Shown: one piece after another, positions 11,259 through 23,230 of the stretch
Layout: the number at the start of each line of letters is the position of its first letter
Position numbering within the stretch: position 1 is the first letter of the stretch
Notes under the pieces: model-generated
The model's database searches: none
Told to the model about the DNA's origin: nothing
Seen by the model: only the letters and a program-made list of their open reading frames with translations
Origin: Zerene cesonia
Taxonomy: Eukaryota > Arthropoda > Insecta > Lepidoptera > Pieridae
Assembly (NCBI RefSeq): GCF_012273895.1
Contig: NC_052118.1
Coordinates: 4,737,164-4,801,163, forward strand
DNA: 64,000 nucleotides
Direction: 5' to 3'
Position numbers and translations under genes: made by a program

Positions 11259-14200
11259 TCTCGCCCTTATGAGCTTACGCTTCACCTCTTTCGCTCATCG
11301 ATTAATCTCTAACCGTATCATGTAAATTAAAGATTGTTTATTGTTTACAATGCCAGTTTATTTACTCACAATGAAACAAGCGACGATAGAAGATATGTTG
11401 TAAGTGTTCATTTTTGCACTTTATCACTAGTTACGGTCACGCAAAAGTTTGATGTGCAGTTCGCTGCGGGATTTCATAACGTTGTGCACTTTTTAGTTTT
11501 CTCTAATCGATCGTCCCTTGCTCAGATTATTTTTCATGTTCATAGCATTTCAAATATTAGATAACTTTTTTTCTTCATCACATCATATTTAGAATGTGTT
11601 TTTTTTATATTGTGAATTTCATCACTTCACAACTTATATCAAGAAGTCTTGTAGTTACTAGGATTTGTTCTAAAATTCATAGTATTGCAAGTTTATGTTA
11701 TTCAGTAATTCGATTTACTTACAGCTCAAAAAATATTTTCAGGTTGAATATCAAAGAGTTACAACCACGAAGCACACGTTTTCAAGCAGAATGAAAACTG
11801 AGCGAACAGAAAATGCTCCTGCACCTAATGCTTACAATCCAGAGAAAGCGGATAGGTTTTTAAGAGAAAAGTCACCCGCTTTTTCATTCAGAACGAAAAC
11901 TGACTTGTACAAAACACGCGATGCCCCCGCACCCAATATTTATTCACCTGAAAAGTCTCTTAATTCATTAAAAAATGGACCGAAATATACCTTAGCAGGA
12001 AAAGGATCTGCTGAAAAACATGATACAACTCCTGCGCCTAATTCATATGAACCGCAAAAAGCTGATAAAATATTACATGAAAAATCACCTGCTTATACTA
12101 TGAGATCTAAAGAAATAGTCGAAAAAATAGAGCAAACGCCTGCACCTAACGTGTATTCGCCAGAAAAATCTGTTCATGCCTTACACAGTGCGCCCAAATT
12201 TACTATGTTGGGCAAAGTTAGTTCAACTAAAATAGAACAAACCCCAGCTCCTAACAGCTATAACCCTGAAAAAGCAGACAAAGTCTTACATGAGAGTACG
12301 CCAGCTTATTCGTTTAGAATTAAGGAACAACAGGTAATAAGAAGTGAATCACCAGCACCCAATGTATATTCCCCAGAAAAATCTATGCATGTTTTGGATA
12401 GTGCACCAAAGTTCACTATGAGTGGTAAAGGTCCATCGGATAAAATTCCTGATACTCCAGGCCCAAATGTGTATTGTCCAGATAAAGCAGACAAATTATT
12501 GCACGAATCGTCTCCTGCATATACGTTTCGGACTAAAGATCAGATCATAAATAAGAATAATAACCCAGCACCAAATGTGTATGCTCCTGAAAATTCAATT
12601 CATATGTTGGATAGTTCACCGCGATTTACGATTGCTGGTAAAGGACATTCCCCTAAAATTGAGAATGTCCCTGCTCCTAACGCATATTCACCCGATAAAG
12701 CGGATAAAATTCTTCATGATAGTAGTCCTGCATACACTTTTCGTCCAAAACATGCTAGCGATAAGCCGAGTGATACACCAGCGCCTAATATGTATGATCC
12801 TCACTTATTAGATGGAACACCAAAATTTAGTTTATATGGGCGAGGTCTCGATCCTAAGCCCTCTGATACACCTGCTCCAAATGTTTATGATCCCCGTGTA
12901 TCGGATGGAGCTCCAAAATTCACGATGTCTGGTAAAGGGATTACTAGTAAGCCTTCAGATGTTCCAGCACCGAATGCATATAATCCCCACCTTCCAGAAA
13001 ATTCACCGAAATTTTCTTTGTCAGGTAAAGGCCGAGATGGAAAGCCTTTAGAAACACCAGGACCTAACTATTACGATCCTCAGATTCCTAGTAGTACTCC
13101 TAAGTACACTATAGCCGGAAAAGGTCCTGAAGGAAAGTTCCCCGACGTTCCAGGTCCTAACGTTTATAATCCCCACTTACTTGACGGCGCTCCTAAGTAT
13201 AGTTTATATGGAAAAGGTTTTACACCAAAGCCATTTGAAACTCCCGGGCCAGCCGCATATGATCCTAACTTACCACATAATGCTCCAAGATATACTATTT
13301 GTGGGAAAGGACCTGATTCAAAAGTGTCTGACGTGCCAGCTCCAAACGTGTATGATCCACACATGCTCGATAATACCCCGAAGTTTACTATTGCTGGCAA
13401 AGGTAAACCAGACAAAATTTCAGACACACCAGCTCCTAATTCGTATGATCCAGACAAACATAGACTAGATGGAACACCAAAATATACTTTTGGAACAAAG
13501 GGACCATCAGAAAAAATTCCAGACAATCCTCCTCCTAATGCGTACAACCCAGAGAAAGCAGATAATATTCTACACGAACATTCACCAGCATATACGTTTA
13601 GACCTAAAATTGAAAATGGTAAGATCCCAGACACGCCGGCACCCAATTACTATAATCCCGATAAAAGTGATAAAGTCGTACATGGATCAAGTCCGGCTTA
13701 TACATTCCGGCCAAAAATAGAAAACGAAAAACCAATGAATAACCCCGCTCCTAATGCATATAATCCAGAAAAGGCAAATAATGTTATTTTAGAGAAAACT
13801 CCAGCTTATACTTTAGCACCTAAGGGAAAAGATCCTAAAATTAGTGACGTTCCTGCACCTAATGTATATAATCCAGAAAAGGCTGATAAGATTTTATTAG
13901 ATAATGCACCTCGATACTCATTTAGAATAAAAACAAAGCCACCAAAGCCAGATGATGTTCCTGCTCCAAATAATTACAACCCAGACAAAGCTGACAAAGT
14001 GTTGCTACCAAACGCTCCACAATATACTTTCAGAATCAAATCCAATACGCTGAAGGTTTTGGATACTCCAGGTGAGATGTCTATTTTAACTTTCATGTCA
14101 CACGTTTTGTTGATTGCCTTTTATGAATTAAATATGAATAGAATAGACTTGATATAACTTTTCAGCACACAGACCACATTTTGAATCCATACTTTTATCA

Positions 14201-16679
14201 TGACAATAGACATAATAGTTGACATCTTTTCATGATGTGTGCATTATATATACCCTGCAAATGTTCATGTCATATTATTCCCAACAATTTAATGATTTAT
14301 TTCTTGCATTTTAGCCCCCAATTCGTACACACTCCCATTGCCCGTGAAAACTCCGCTTTACACGATATCGGGTCGTCACAAGGAGCCAATCGATGAACGG
14401 ATAAAAGTTCCCGCTCCAGGAAGTTACAACCCGGAAAAGGGATACAAGTTCGTTTTGACTTATTCGCCCCAGTATACATTTGGCGTTAAGATTCATACGG
14501 ATAAGTTTGCGGATTCACCAGGTAAGCAAAGAAATTGAATGTGGAGAATCATAAATTTAACGCACTATGTTATACTTCTATATGTATAAATTAAATTTTT
14601 CTATTCAATATACTGAGTGTGTAATAAGCCTATTATGAATTATAAGGGTTTCATGAGTTACAATTAATGCATATTTCTTAATATACGAGAACCTAATATT
14701 GACAATGCCGTGATATTACGATTTCACTAGTGATCACACTAATATAATGAATGTGAAAGTTTTTTATTTGGATATTTGTCCGTCCACCATGATGAAACCA
14801 CTGAATGGATTTTGATGAAATTTGGTATACAGACAGGTTATACGCTGACTTAGGTGATAGGATACTTTTTATCTCGATTAAATTCTTTCTTGGGGAGCGT
14901 TTAGTTTAATAAAAAATCGTGAATTAACTTTATTTCTTACAATTTATCGCCTTGGTTTAGGTAATCTGGTTTAGGTAATCACAATGTAATCTCACGGGGC
15001 CACAACAGGGGAGTGTTGTAAGACATGATATTTTGAAAATTTTACTATTGAAAGGTCACTTTATTATTTAAAGGTCACTGTGTACCAACTTGTATGTATA
15101 ATTTGTAGTATTCCCATATCGAGACGTTTTAAAGCAGTACTCATTATAGTGTGGCATTATAGACGACACTCAATTGTTTAAATTGGTAGTGCTTTACAAA
15201 CACCCTCCCAAATCCCTTATACCCATTGCTTAATCAAATGATTATGATGTGAATTAATGAACAGCACCGAACACGTACCGTATCCCGTCGGTACTGGACT
15301 CGCCGGTGTACACGATGTCGGGCCGCCACAAGGTGCCGCTCGACGATCGGGCCAAAGTACCAGCGCCTGGCACATACTCACCAGAAAAGGTTCGATCACA
15401 TGCGTTTGCTAATTTATTTGTGCTGTGTTTTAGTTATTTGAATAGTAATTTTGGGAGGTTTGGGTGATGTATCTGTACTAATATTATAAAGCTGAAGAGT
15501 TTGTTTGTTTGAACGCGCTAATCTCAGGAACTACTGGTCCGTTTTGAAAATTCTATCAGATTTTGATAGCTCATTTATTGAGAAGGCTTTAGGCTATTTA
15601 TGTATCAAGGGCGAAACCGGGGCGGACCGCTAGTTAAAGATATTTGTGGTGGCTAAGTAAAGATCAGGAACAAACTTTAGGTTTAATGTTTTTCTTGTTG
15701 TTCTGTAGTTATAGGTATGATCTCGATTAAACTGTCTTTGTAATCATGATTTTTTTGTGTCGATAAAGCAACGATAAGCGTACTTGTTTATAATTTGTAT
15801 AGGTAAGATGATTAATATATTTGCTAATAAAATGTGTTTATCAAAATGATTGTATATTAACATGACGATATTTGTGACCTACAGGTGCAGCTGGATAAAA
15901 AACCAAACATAACCTTTGGTATCAAACATTCGCCTTTGCTTGGACAGTTGAAACCAATAGAGCCCCGTCGGGTCGTCAACGAATTCATTGAAAACGAGAT
16001 TAAAACGAGTAACGTTAATGACGTAAATCGAACAAACGTTAATGTGCGCCAAGAAATTAACGCTCATAATTATAACCAATCCACTAACACGGAGAGAGTC
16101 GTCACACAGAATGTAAATGACACTGTAGACTCGTCAGACATACAAAATGGCTTACGCACTCACGTCACACAAGTGAGAACCAACGAAATACGGAGTACTA
16201 CAGTCACACCGGAACCAGTCCAAGAAACGCTAACGCAAGAGATTGTATGGATCCCAGAACAAACGCAACGTCGTGGCTCTTATACGATCGAAAAGTCCGA
16301 TGGCAACGGTTTTGTTGAACGCTACAGCAATAGCGAAGTGATTCCCGTAGAAAACGGAGTCATGAGAGTGTCTGGTGGTGGGGAAAGAAGCGCGTCTAAC
16401 ACTCAAGAACATAGCAATGAAGTTATTCAAAGAGAGGGATTCGTTCAGAGCGTTGATAAAGCAGTTCAGAGAGCAAGTGCGAATGAGAGATCTCAACGGG
16501 CAACAGAACAAGTTCTTGTGGATTCTGATGTGAAACATCTCCCCAACGGGGGCATCGCTAAAACAACTACAACTACCACTATTAAGAAAGTGGGAACTGC
16601 TGCTAAGACAGCCAACGCTACTACGACAGTAACTCGTACAAAAACAGCTGTTACATCGAGAGATGTTGGTACAAAATAA
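6643..16679 (+). CDS. Sperm-tail PG-rich repeat (SHIPPO/ODF3-like) protein, long isoform
   Basis: Coding exons: 6643-6748, 7631-7762, 9065-9244, 10158-10417, 11743-14071, 14315-14521, 15265-15389, 15885-16679. All junctions are GT-AG and phase-consistent; the total is 4134 nt, 1377 aa. ATG 6643 is the first in-frame start in exon 2 and opens MGIRQNPWTPTKRRGPIAAE, close to the RGPI start of outer-dense-fiber-3 proteins, with a PGP and LIG motif after it. The body is PG-rich repeats (PAPNxYxPEKADK...SPAYTFR), about 28 in all, 22 of them in one exon (residues about 227-1003). Residues 1114-1377 start with a TFGIKHSPLLGQ motif, then a polar N/T/Q/V-rich tail without repeats. Family knowledge: these are ciliary and sperm-flagellum microtubule-associated proteins. 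ODF3 is near 255 aa, so this form is greatly expanded. AATAAA at 16717. Confidence 0.85.
7500..7630 (+). other. Intron segment before PG-repeat exon 3
   Basis: Intron 6749-7630 contains a GC-richer patch (about 7085-7210) and a donor-like CAAG|GTGAGC at about 7460. Either could belong to a further alternative first exon, but I cannot support one. The acceptor TTGTTTAG at 7630 is good. Confidence 0.3.
8566..8784 (+). promoter_or_regulatory. Candidate internal promoter and alternative first exon
   Basis: TATAAA at 8566-8571 is followed 30 bp later by GAGTCAGCTG (initiator-like TCAG, 8594-8597) and a GC-rich stretch. That stretch ends in a donor-like GAAG|GTATTT at 8784/8785. The next coding exon starts at 9065. 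The exon has no long in-frame ORF continuing to the donor; an ATG at 8630 closes within about 41 codons, so it would be 5' UTR or a small upstream ORF. This would give a shorter, N-truncated PG-repeat protein. Inference from core-promoter spacing only. Confidence 0.35.
9874..10075 (+). mobile_element. Family A retrotransposon/SINE tail, copy 2
   Basis: Same order as copy 1: ACTAGCTGCGCCCCGCGG head, GGGATAAAAAGTTGCCTAT core, CATTTATAATATTAATAGGA tail. It sits in the intron 9245-10157, 82 bp before the next coding exon, in gene orientation. Confidence 0.75.
11148..11331 (+). other. Alternative terminal exon and poly(A) signal of the short ODF3-like form
   Basis: Coding part 11148-11258 (37 codons including TAA), 3' UTR to an ATTAAA at 11326-11331. 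It is GC-rich unlike its flanks and in frame with exon 10158-10417. Its FGIRHSPFAGQ matches FGIKHSPLLGQ at the start of the last exon of the long form (15885), so the two terminal exons look like relatives used as alternatives. Confidence 0.65.
11743..14071 (+). repeat. Giant exon of 22 tandem PG-rich protein repeats
   Basis: Without an intron, 2329 nt encode 22 full repeats of about 31-36 residues plus a half repeat (DTPG) completed by the next exon (APNSY). Core: P-A/G-P-N-x-Y-x-P, then a linker, then S/A-P-A/K-Y/F-T/S-F/M/I. Repeats 1-9 alternate two unit types: KADKxLHE...SPAYTFR, and HxLDSAPKFTMSGKG. Repeats 10-17 are mostly the shorter DPHLLDGTPKF...GKG type. Repeats 18-22 return to the NPEKADK type. 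Protein similarity is clear but nucleotide identity between units is moderate, so the array is not recent. Confidence 0.85.
14736..14885 (+). mobile_element. Retrotransposon tail, family D copy 1
   Basis: Begins CACTAATATAATGAATGTGA, includes TTTGTCCGTC, TTTTGATGAAA and GGTATACAGACAGG, and ends in the GGTGATAGGATA segment. A second copy lies at 23076. It sits in the intron 14522-15264 in gene orientation. Non-LTR type inferred from the AATATTATAAATGTG-like terminus. Confidence 0.6.
15478..15634 (+). mobile_element. Retrotransposon tail, family C copy 1
   Basis: Starts ACTAATATTATAAAGCTGAA, includes AATCTCAGGAACTACTGGTC, and ends GGGGCGGACCGCTAG. A near match lies at 35309-35476 and an inverted one at 52682-52880. 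It sits in the intron before the last coding exon. Confidence 0.7.
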
Positions 16680-16716
16680 TTGATTACAAGAGATGTGTTA
16701 TGCTTCTGTCATTGCA

Positions 16717-16722
16717 AATAAA
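16717..16722 (+). terminator. Poly(A) signal of the long PG-repeat transcript
   Basis: AATAAA 38 nt after the stop codon at 16679. Further AATAAA-like sites occur near 16890. Confidence 0.65.
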
Positions 16723-17751
16723 GCTTTATATTAATTTATTAAAATGAAAAGTTCGCTCCATTAACAAAGCCTCGTGCAGCTTGCTAAGATACTATCGAAT
16801 TTGTTACCTATTTAAATTTTAATGATATATAGAAATCTAAATATTTTATATAACATCAAATGTAACTATAAAACCCTGTTAAAGTAATATAATAAAAATT
16901 TAAAATGTTTGTTTTTTTTAACCAACTTCAAAAAAAGTCACGTTCAACTTAGTTTTTACGATTCTTTTTTTTTGTGTTGTGTGGTCAGTTACCACACGGT
17001 TTCGTTCTGATAATCTCAAGGGGGTTTAGTTTTTTTTTAATAATTATTTTACTATAAATTATTGAAATCGTTTCGTGCATTGTAAAGTTATGTATAACAA
17101 CTTTTTGTCTTTGAACGCATTGCGTCGATGATTAAGCTTAATATAATTATTGAAGTGAAACTTCTTTAGAATCGTTGTGATTTCAAACCTGATGCAACGG
17201 AAAAACGACAGGTAAGAGACAGAAATACAAAAATGTGTAGAATGAAGCCGGCAAAGAATGAGACAGGGAAAAATATCCAGGGCAACAAAAAAAAACAGAA
17301 TTGTAGAGCTGTGTTATTTTAAAGCGACCGTTATTGGTAATTAGGAGTGTTAATTCAGTGGTACATTAATGCCACTTCCTGTTGTAAAAGATAAAATATC
17401 TCTCTCTCGGGAATTGCAGAAAATTTTAACTTGATATAATAAACGCATGATTTTTACCTCATAGCCCTGGATTTTTTAATTCAAAGAATACTGAGATGAC
17501 AAGCCTCGGGTTTGTAGGAAACAGTGTTTTTCATCTAAATTGGGTCAGTAGTTATAGATTGAAAATGTTACTAAAATGTAGTATTTAGGTAAAATAATTG
17601 AAATTATACTAAAGACTTTATAAAAAATATTTTTTATTACACGTATATCGCTGCATATAAATATAATAACAATCTTATTTAACCAAACTTCTATTTTAAT
17701 CTATTTTGTTTTAAATACACCAACATACAGCTTCACATATTTTATATATCT

Positions 17752-17895
17752 ATTTATATAAAATTCTCGTGTCAATATTAGTTACCATACTCCTCCGAAA
17801 CGGCTCTACCGATTCTCATGAAATTTTGTGTGCACAACGGATAGGTCTAAAAATCGGCCAACATCTATTTTTTATACCCATAAATGATAAGAGTA
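17752..17895 (+). mobile_element. Retrotransposon tail, family B copy 1
   Basis: ATAAAATTCTCGTGTCA, then CATACTCCTCCGAAACGGCT, then AATCGGCCAACATCTATTTT. The same segment recurs at 63584-63706. Dispersed copies with conserved ends indicate a transposable-element remnant; the class is not certain. Confidence 0.6.
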
Positions 17896-20800
17896 AGGCA
17901 GAACAGCTTTTGCCAGAGCATTGTTAACAATATTGCAAGTTCATATTGCTTTATCAATTTAGGTATTCATAAGCGGATGTTTTGAATGATAATTTAAGTG
18001 GAGTTTTTGTATGAAGCGGAAGTGTTAAAGTATGGCCGCTGGATAAATGGGCAGTGAACTACAATGTGCGCCTACGCACTGCGAGCGTTATTGTCACAAA
18101 ACAAGATATTGTGATGTTCCATGAATGTGAACAAAAGTCACTATCTCAGTTGTTCTAAGTCTTATCGCTCACATGATATTATTTATAGGACTTTGCAATA
18201 TTACATTTTTTGAAATGTGCTTATTTATGGAAAGAATGGTTATCGTGTGTAATGGTTTTACTCTTATTATAATTAATCGTTCGTTATGAACATACTTACA
18301 AATTACCTCCTTTAAAGTGGTGAGGATAAACTCCTGAGTTCAATATCCGATAAAAACAGTCATTTTAATGTTTTAACAGTCGCTTTGTTATTATTTTGAT
18401 GAAACGATATACGAATGTATAAGTTGTGAACATAATTAAAAAATTTAATAATATAAGTTTGAGGTTGATGGGGCTGAAAACGTTTATTTATAAGTGAGTA
18501 TTTTTTTAGGCTAAAGATATTTTATTTAAATGCTTAAATATTTTTGCGCCAGTTTCTATAAGGGAAATCAATCTTACTTTCTTTCCCATTCATGTCCTGT
18601 CAAAGGATACTATGACTATAATGGTCGTTTCAGTTCGGGAAAAGTATCGTTAGCACTTGCTTTGTAATAAGTTTCGTTTATAAAAGATATTTTCGTGAAA
18701 GCGCCCACTGACGTAAATTGGACGAAGGTAAGCTTCTGACGTACAAAGGAACAATTAAAATAATTGCCACATTAGTGCTTATCATAAACCACAATACTGC
18801 AACCCTCTTTTAAAGTTTCTCTTCAGTGTGTATTCGTTTTTACTGAATACAGGATAATAACGTCCTCTCTCAGGAATAGAATTTGTTTTATAAATATTAT
18901 CGTTAATGATTTTGCCTCAGAAACACACACTAATAAAACCAGCTATAAACGGTAAAGTAAAACAATTAATTAAGCCGTAAGCCGAAGATAACAGACGAAT
19001 GAGAGCTTAATAAATAGTTACCTACATAACTACCGCATCCATACACATAATATATTACTACACTTAGTAAAGATTAAAGGTAGTAGGAATTAATAATGTT
19101 GCAGGCATATCTAAATAAGATTTATAGATATAAGTTTATGTTACGATATAAAATGACACGTAAGAGTTAGGTACATGTTCTAAAACTAAATAAGTTTTAG
19201 TGATAAGAAAACTAGCACTTAGAAAGCCATACACCTTTCAAATAAACTGTGTCAATTGTTTGTTACATAACATCACTAGAAGTTGATGTACAGTGACGTA
19301 AGCACAATAATAAGGGTATGTAATGAAGTGGCGACGAGCGACACCCCGGACTGATTGACGCAAATCAACCTCGCTCCCCGCATTCGCCCTCTATAATAAG
19401 AAGTACCTACATGTCCTCAATACGGGTAATTGATTACTTTATACAGAAGATAAACGACTAGCAGGTAATAATACGTTAGTGCTCGGTATCGAAAAGTATG
19501 TGGTCATTGTAAGTGTACCTAGATTAATGACTGTCTAATAAAATGTTCTAAAGTATTTTAAGTATACTTTAATAGTTGTTCATTGATCTCAATTGTATCA
19601 AATTCAAAACTATAGGTTAATTCACAACTGTATAATAGATTCTATTATATTATCTTTAATATTCCATGTTTTACTAAAAGTTACAGAATGTCGTGACTTC
19701 AGGACCACAAGATTATTTATTACAACATACTTTTTGTTAATTTATTTGAATTAGGTAAGTAGCTGTATTAATTTTGATAGAAATTCCAGATTTTTACAAA
19801 GTTTTCTCTTAGAAGAGACTTCGATTATTTTTGGGGAGAATGGCAATGGTATATGAATTGAACGAAATAATAATATATTCATTTCTACCTACTGCGCTCA
19901 GAGATATATAATAGATTATTCGTAACATTAATAACAGCTTATTCCGCGAATTGTCTTTAATTATGCTTGTTATATTTTGCCTTGGTGTGCCCTGGTTGTC
20001 TGGAACAGAAGGGTTAGTATTATAAAACTGTTCTCTTTTTATTTCTCTAAATAATTGTGACGGTTTTCTATCCGTACATCCGTAACAAAAGATTAAAATA
20101 AATAAATAAGTGAATAAGACGATATCGTTTAGCCTAACTAGACTGAACGAATCATTGTTTTTAAAACTAAATTTAAAGCTTCTGGCATAACATGCCATAA
20201 AACAAAACACAACATAACTTTAATTTGATGGATATAAATCAGGTTCAGTGAAATTCACAGCGAAGTCGTTATATAGATATAAAGTTTCAATACAGAACCT
20301 CGTAAAATCCATTTAATAGTTATAGGGAATAATGGCGTCGTAACTTTAGCTAGTTTTAGTGATAGACAATGATATTTTGATAAATGTTTATTTCTTGTCT
20401 AGACATACTCGGTGTATGTGGTAAATATAATGTTCAAGTGGATTAAATCTCGTTTACTATCTTTGAATAATATTAAGTAAGCAGTGTTCCGGTGGTTGAC
20501 CTGAAGATAATTTGATTATCGTGACTAGTTGAAAATTTGAAGTTTGTTTCTGGCTGGTTTTAAATATTTTGATAGCATAAATGTTCAGGAAATTTATATG
20601 CTGAGGATTAAATGGATGCGAATAATCACTAAGTTGATCCGTTTACTTTTAAGTTCAACCTCTAATCACAAATATGTTCCTTAATCTTAAAAATAACCTA
20701 GTTCTGCAACTACAGTTGTCTTTCTTCTTATTAAATGGACACATTTAATTCTGACTCGCATCACAAAATAATTACTGTCTGACTTCGGGGGTATCCTTAG

Positions 20801-22505
20801 CGGTTAAACTGAAAAGCAAACAATTAATCGTCTCCCATGTGTAATATTCAAGGATAGTCTAGCCCTTTAAGCTGTCGTTATTATGTTTGAAGGTTTTTAA
20901 TACGTTGTTTCTATGAAATAAAGGTAGTAACAGCGTTTGCGACATTTAACTAGTAGCACGCAATAGGTCAAGGTCAGCAAGTAGTTTACAGTGCCCTGGT
21001 GTAACAATTGTCATTTAGACCAATTTGTGGAATGAATGTCCAATGCGACCCGCTGTACATATATCTACATATCTGATTTAATTGGCGTAATGTTGGTCTT
21101 AACTAAGTAGATTAAATTTACTAGAACTACGTGTGAAATATTGGCTGGCGGTGGTGTGACATACATACAAGTTGAATACATTGTTGTGGTTGCGTCCTTG
21201 TCTATAGCATGTATGATGGTGTTGGACCTTTAATGAGTTTGTATTTTATTGTTGTCTGCATGTGAACAATTTAATTTCATAAAGTGAAAAATATTCTAGT
21301 GTTTAAAATATAAAAGCTTACAAAACAGACTTACAGACTGTATTGCATTTCACCGAAGAATAGGCGTCAATGACCTTTATGTGTTTATATCATGATTTTG
21401 TTTTGTTTATGTCAAATATCATTTGAAGCATACTTTTTCTTCAAATACATTTTGCATTTCAATAAAGATTAATTTCATTTTGCATGAATCTAACATCAAA
21501 TTATATCGCATAGTAGGTAATTTCATTTAATTCGTGTGCCAGTACATACCTTGATGGTGATATTGTCAGAGTTAAACTGGCTGAAACTAAATTGTGTACA
21601 TTATTAATGTTACCCACATACGTTCACAGGAAGGATCAAATTATGATATAAGACACGGATACGGCTTAATAAGATGATACGGCAAAAAGGATGAGCGATG
21701 GAGTTACAACCAATTTATTATGTTTTTATTTTCAACGTTGAATACATTTTATCTTCTTGACATGTAGGCATTAACGTAAATATAGTCATCTAGCGAGTGT
21801 ATGAACCGTTGTAAGAGACAATCCAATAGTTTTATTAATATTATGATAAATTATTTAATCAACAACAGCAAGTAAATATATTTTTTATAAACCTAAAGTG
21901 CACTTAACTCCGATTTAAAGCTAATCCGTTCGTATTGTGTAACCATATAATATGTTATCGAAAATCTGATAACAGTCATGCGTTACGGCAATGTCCTACA
22001 CTTAAGTTCGTATATCATAACGACCATTATGCTCGGTTTTAGCGTAATATACATGTTATGATAACGAACGAGTATTTCGCTGAACGTTTCAATAATTTTG
22101 ATGAAAAACATCAGGTAATTAAGGATAGGTAAATGAGTGAATTGGTGGAAATTACGTTTAGATATACGTAGTTTGTAGTTTGATAATAATTTACGACTTA
22201 GGAAGAGTAAAAGAAAATTGCTTTTATATCTACAATTAAAATAAAGTACACAGGTATGAGAATGTGTTGAAAGCATTCTCACGTCGGAAAATATTCCTTT
22301 CAGCGGGGTTCTAATTACATTTGATTTTTGTAATTGGAAGTTATTCTAGTTAGTAAGATAACTAATATAGCGAAACATTGGTAGGTTGTGAGAAATCATA
22401 TCAATAATGTTTCTTAAACGGTTAATAGTATGTAGAACTTGTTGCAATTGTGCTATCCTTAACATGTTTATTTTAAACGACTCTAATGTATTACCATCTC
22501 TTATA

Positions 22506-22700
22506 TCACCCGCGTTAGCCCGTATCCCGTAGGAATATCGGAATTAAAAGTTGCCTATGTGTTATTCCAGTTGTCCTACGTACCAAATTTCATTGGTCAT
22601 TTTCAATCGTTATAGTAGTTTTTGCGTGAAAGAGTAACAAACATACACACATCCTTATACTATATATAACTTTCGCATTTATAGTATTATATAGTAGGAT
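22506..22700 (+). mobile_element. Family A retrotransposon/SINE tail, copy 3 (head truncated)
   Basis: Lacks the ACTAGCTG head but keeps CACCCGCG, AAAAGTTGCCTATGTG, TACCAAATTTCATTGG, GTGAAAGAGTAACAAACAT and a TATAGTAGGAT end. More diverged than copies 1 and 2. Confidence 0.6.
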
Positions 22701-23075
22701 GTTGTGTACATAGTAGATATTGCAACCCATAACATTTTGCATCTGTTTTCCTGATGATGTGTGAAATAAAGTAATAAAGTATTAATCGGCATGGTCTTTC
22801 TTTAATTGTATGCAAAATTATTTTATCATTTCACTATCTCACAAAGTACAAACAAAAAGTCTGAGATATGATTAGTGAGATGTCATATCAACGTGTCTGT
22901 GAAGTTTCTATATTTGTTTCTGATTGCACTATCTACTGATAAAATTTTCTCCAAGATATTATAAGCGGTTCTTACATTACGAAAAGTGGTTTAGACAAAA
23001 GAGTGTACCGAGGCACCAAAAATATTGCTTCACATAGACCGACGTTCGTGGGGCAATAGGCAATAATAAAACTTC

Positions 23076-23230
23076 ACACTAATATTATAAATGTGAAAGT
23101 TTATTTGTTTGGGTGTTTGTCCGTCAATCACGCTGAAACTACTGAACGGGTTTTGATGAAACAGGTATACAGACAGGGTATTATCTGACTTGGGTGATAG
23201 GATATCTTTTATACCGATTAAAATGTTGAT
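23076..23230 (+). mobile_element. Retrotransposon tail, family D copy 2
   Basis: CACTAATATTATAAATGTGA head, TTTGTCCGTCAATCACG, GGTATACAGACAGGGT and GGTGATAGGATAT, matching 14736-14885. Confidence 0.6.

Noticed and set aside
13164..13646. 160-residue antisense frame
   Set aside because: It mirrors the PG-rich repeat codons of the + strand gene; Gly/Ser-rich antisense of Pro codons, no splice or start context.
19809..20210. 133-residue - strand frame
   Set aside because: Composition is that of AT-rich non-coding DNA; no domain, splice site or promoter seen.
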